From contig JAISDR010000216.1 of the NCBI GenBank assembly GCA_031264645.1, positions 1-5,008 on the forward strand: a stretch of DNA of 5,008 nucleotides, written 5' to 3'. Below the pieces are notes generated by a model. The model was not told where the DNA came from and made no database searches. It saw only the letters and a program-made list of their open reading frames with translations. The stretch is from Prevotellaceae bacterium (GTDB lineage: Bacteria > Bacteroidota > Bacteroidia > Bacteroidales > UBA932). Both the position numbers and the translations under genes were made by a program. The number at the start of each line of letters is the position of its first letter. Position 1 is the first letter of the stretch. Shown here piece after piece: positions 1 through 5,008 of the stretch.

Positions 1-1
1 A

Positions 2-32
2 TTTTCCATTTTCAATTAAATCCGTATCTTCG
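2..32 (+). promoter_or_regulatory. Probable Bacteroidota-type promoter for ligA and the downstream gene
   Basis: A TTTT at 2-5 stands for the -33 element (consensus TTTG). TATCTTCG at 25-32 stands for the -7 element (consensus TAnnTTTG, one mismatch). The 19-nt gap is normal for the Bacteroidota primary sigma factor. Transcription would start near position 38-40, leaving a leader of about 20 nt before the ligA ATG at 59. The -33 match is imperfect and lies at the window edge, so a promoter or operon further upstream cannot be excluded. Confidence 0.45.
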
Positions 33-55
33 CATCCAAATAATGTATGAAATAA

Positions 56-4215
<4,160 letters not shown>

Positions 4216-4245
4216 ATGTTGTTTAATCTTTTTTTAACAAAAAAC

Positions 4246-4275
4246 TTTGGTGAATCAAAATAATGTATACCTTTA
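4246..4275 (+). promoter_or_regulatory. Bacteroidota-type promoter for ssb
   Basis: TTTG at 4246-4249 is an exact -33 element. TACCTTTA at 4268-4275 matches the -7 consensus TAnnTTTG except for the last base. The 18-nt gap between them is within the usual range. Transcription would start near 4281-4283, giving an AT-rich 5' leader of about 43 nt before the ssb ATG. This makes ssb an independent transcription unit from the ligA pair. Confidence 0.7.
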
Positions 4276-4324
4276 CACCGAAAATAACAATTTAGTATGT
4301 ATAATATCATAGTACTTTTTTAAT

Positions 4325-4756
4325 ATGTCGTATAACAAAGTAATCTTAATTGGAAATGCGGGTAAAGATCCGGAAATCCGACACTTGGACAGCGGAGTAG
4401 CTGTAATAACCTTGCCCGTGGTAACAACAGAACGCGTGAAAGACCGCAATGGAGAATGGCGTGAAATGTCGGAATGGCATAATGTCGTTTTCTGGCGGGC
4501 TTTGGCTGAATCGGTCGAAAAATATGTCCGGAAAGGCAGTCAAATTTTAGTTGAAGGTAAACTCAGAACCAGATCATGGGAAGATCAAAACCATCAAAAA
4601 AAATATACTACCGAAGTCGTCGCCGAAACTCTTAAAGTATTAAACCGCAGAGAAAATAATAATTCTCAACAAAATGGTCAACAGGATACTAAGCCGATAA
4701 TAACTGCTGTGGCAGATACGCCGGCTAATGACGAGCTTGACCATCTACCTTTCTGA
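4325..4756 (+). CDS. ssb: Single-stranded DNA-binding protein SSB
   Basis: SSB coats single-stranded DNA during replication, recombination and repair, normally as a homotetramer, and recruits partner proteins through its C-terminal tip. The 143-residue product has the N-terminal OB fold (about 1-108): NKVILIGN at the start, then SEWHNVVFW (49-57), KYVRKGSQILVEG (66-78), RTRSWED (81-87) and YTTEVVAE (94-101). W51, W57 and W85 align by eye with E. coli W54, F60 and W88, while the E. coli W40 position is V38. A short, polar linker rich in Asn and Gln (about 111-121) leads to the acidic tip DELDHLPF, which keeps the terminal LPF. A TAG at 4310-4312 blocks upstream extension in frame. There is no Shine-Dalgarno; the leader is AT-rich. 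Base composition is more AT-rich (about 42% G+C by my hand count) than much of ligA. Confidence 0.97.
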   Translation: MSYNKVILIGNAGKDPEIRHLDSGVAVITLPVVTTERVKDRNGEWREMSEWHNVVFWRALAESVEKYVRKGSQILVEGKLRTRSWEDQNHQKKYTTEVVAETLKVLNRRENNNSQQNGQQDTKPIITAVADTPANDELDHLPF

Positions 4757-4802
4757 AAACCTAATAAACTACTGACTTAAAGAAACCGACTTTATCAGGA
4801 TT

Positions 4803-4842
4803 TTTGAAAAGCCCCCCGGATGCACCGGGGGACCTTTTCAAA
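4803..4842 (+). terminator. Strong hairpin after ssb, probable intrinsic terminator
   Basis: A GC core, CCCCCGG (4813-4819) and CCGGGGG (4825-4831), closes a 5-nt ATGCA loop. Below a small internal loop (C4812 against A4832-C4833), an outer stem pairs TTTGAAAAG (4803-4811) with CTTTTCAAA (4834-4842). Together that is 16 base pairs. The descending arm contains TTTT at 4835-4838, and the opposite strand also offers a T-run, so the element could work in both directions. It lies 46 nt past the ssb stop and 57 nt before rnpA. The absence of a long U-tract after the stem is the main weakness of the terminator call. Confidence 0.75.
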
Positions 4843-4899
4843 GGAAAAATATAAACTGTAAAATTAGATTGAGTGGAAATATTTGAACACATAAAGAAA

Positions 4900-5008
4900 A
4901 TGGACAGAAAATTCCGTAAAAGCGAACGTTTGTGTTCCCGTAAAGCTATCGAAGACCTGTTTAAATCAGGCAAGGTCTTGAAACAGTTTCCTTTTAAACT
5001 TGTATATT
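4900..5008 (+). CDS. rnpA: Ribonuclease P protein component RnpA, N-terminal fragment cut by the window end
   Basis: RnpA is the small basic protein that binds the RNase P catalytic RNA and aids 5' maturation of tRNA precursors in the cytoplasm. Only the first 36 codons are present. They contain the N-terminal family pattern: FRKSERL (5-11), then CSRKAIEDLF (12-21), SGKVLKQFPFKLVY (23-36). The family's RNR motif would lie beyond the window. The fragment is strongly basic, as expected. The ATG at 4900 follows an A-rich leader (ATAAAGAAA) and puts the ERL motif at the distance from the start that I recall for Bacteroidota homologues. A GTG at 4873 is open in the same frame, just after a TGA at 4870-4872, and would add nine residues; it is the less likely start. 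The hairpin after ssb separates the two genes transcriptionally. Confidence 0.88.
   Translation, partial: MDRKFRKSERLCSRKAIEDLFKSGKVLKQFPFKLVY

Noticed and set aside
4219..4240. T-run with flanking TTGTT/AACAA after the secreted-protein gene as a terminator
   Set aside because: The possible stem is only about five A/T-dominated pairs and the T-run lies in the loop rather than after the stem, so it is not a credible intrinsic terminator.
4300..4305. TATAAT resembling a sigma-70 -10 box before ssb
   Set aside because: There is no matching -35 element at the right distance, and Bacteroidota use a different promoter consensus. A better candidate exists at 4246-4275.
4843..4899. A promoter for rnpA, such as TAGATTGA at 4865-4872
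   Set aside because: The -7 match is poor and no TTTG lies 17-23 nt upstream, so I could not support a promoter call.
4761..4973. Short - strand open frame across the ssb-rnpA spacer
   Set aside because: It runs through the strong hairpin and antisense to the recognisable RnpA N-terminus. The translation has no family signature.

Overview
The window reads as an ordinary chromosomal housekeeping segment of a member of the Bacteroidota, probably Bacteroidales. Several signs agree. The DNA ligase BRCT domain carries a GDKMGPAKL stretch close to the form I know from Bacteroidota ligases. Two intergenic stretches hold sequences resembling the Bacteroidota promoter (TTTG near -33, TAnnTTTG near -7). 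The visible genes lack a Shine-Dalgarno sequence and start just after A/T-rich leaders. The SSB and RnpA sequences also look like Bacteroidota versions.

Layout, all on the + strand: (1) 1-58, a short leader with a probable promoter; (2) 59-2077, ligA, a complete NAD+-dependent DNA ligase with every expected domain; (3) 2074-4215, a secreted 713-residue protein of unknown function whose ATG overlaps the ligA stop codon (ATGA), so the two are very probably co-transcribed and translationally coupled; (4) 4216-4324, an AT-rich intergenic stretch with a good Bacteroidota-type promoter for the next gene; (5) 4325-4756, ssb, a complete single-stranded DNA-binding protein; (6) 4757-4899, an intergenic stretch dominated by a strong hairpin at 4803-4842, probably a terminator; (7) 4900-5008, the first 36 codons of rnpA, the RNase P protein subunit, cut by the window end.

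LigA and SSB both serve DNA replication and repair, and RnpA serves tRNA maturation. They are not one operon: ssb has its own promoter, and a terminator-like hairpin separates it from rnpA. The coupled secreted protein is the only gene without a clear role. It has a cleavable signal peptide, a long helical N-terminal part, and a C-terminal part that I parse as five degenerate beta units of about 50-57 residues, suggestive of a beta-propeller. I see no mobile element, CRISPR array, tRNA or rRNA gene, or defence system. No gene-free stretch exceeds 300 bases.
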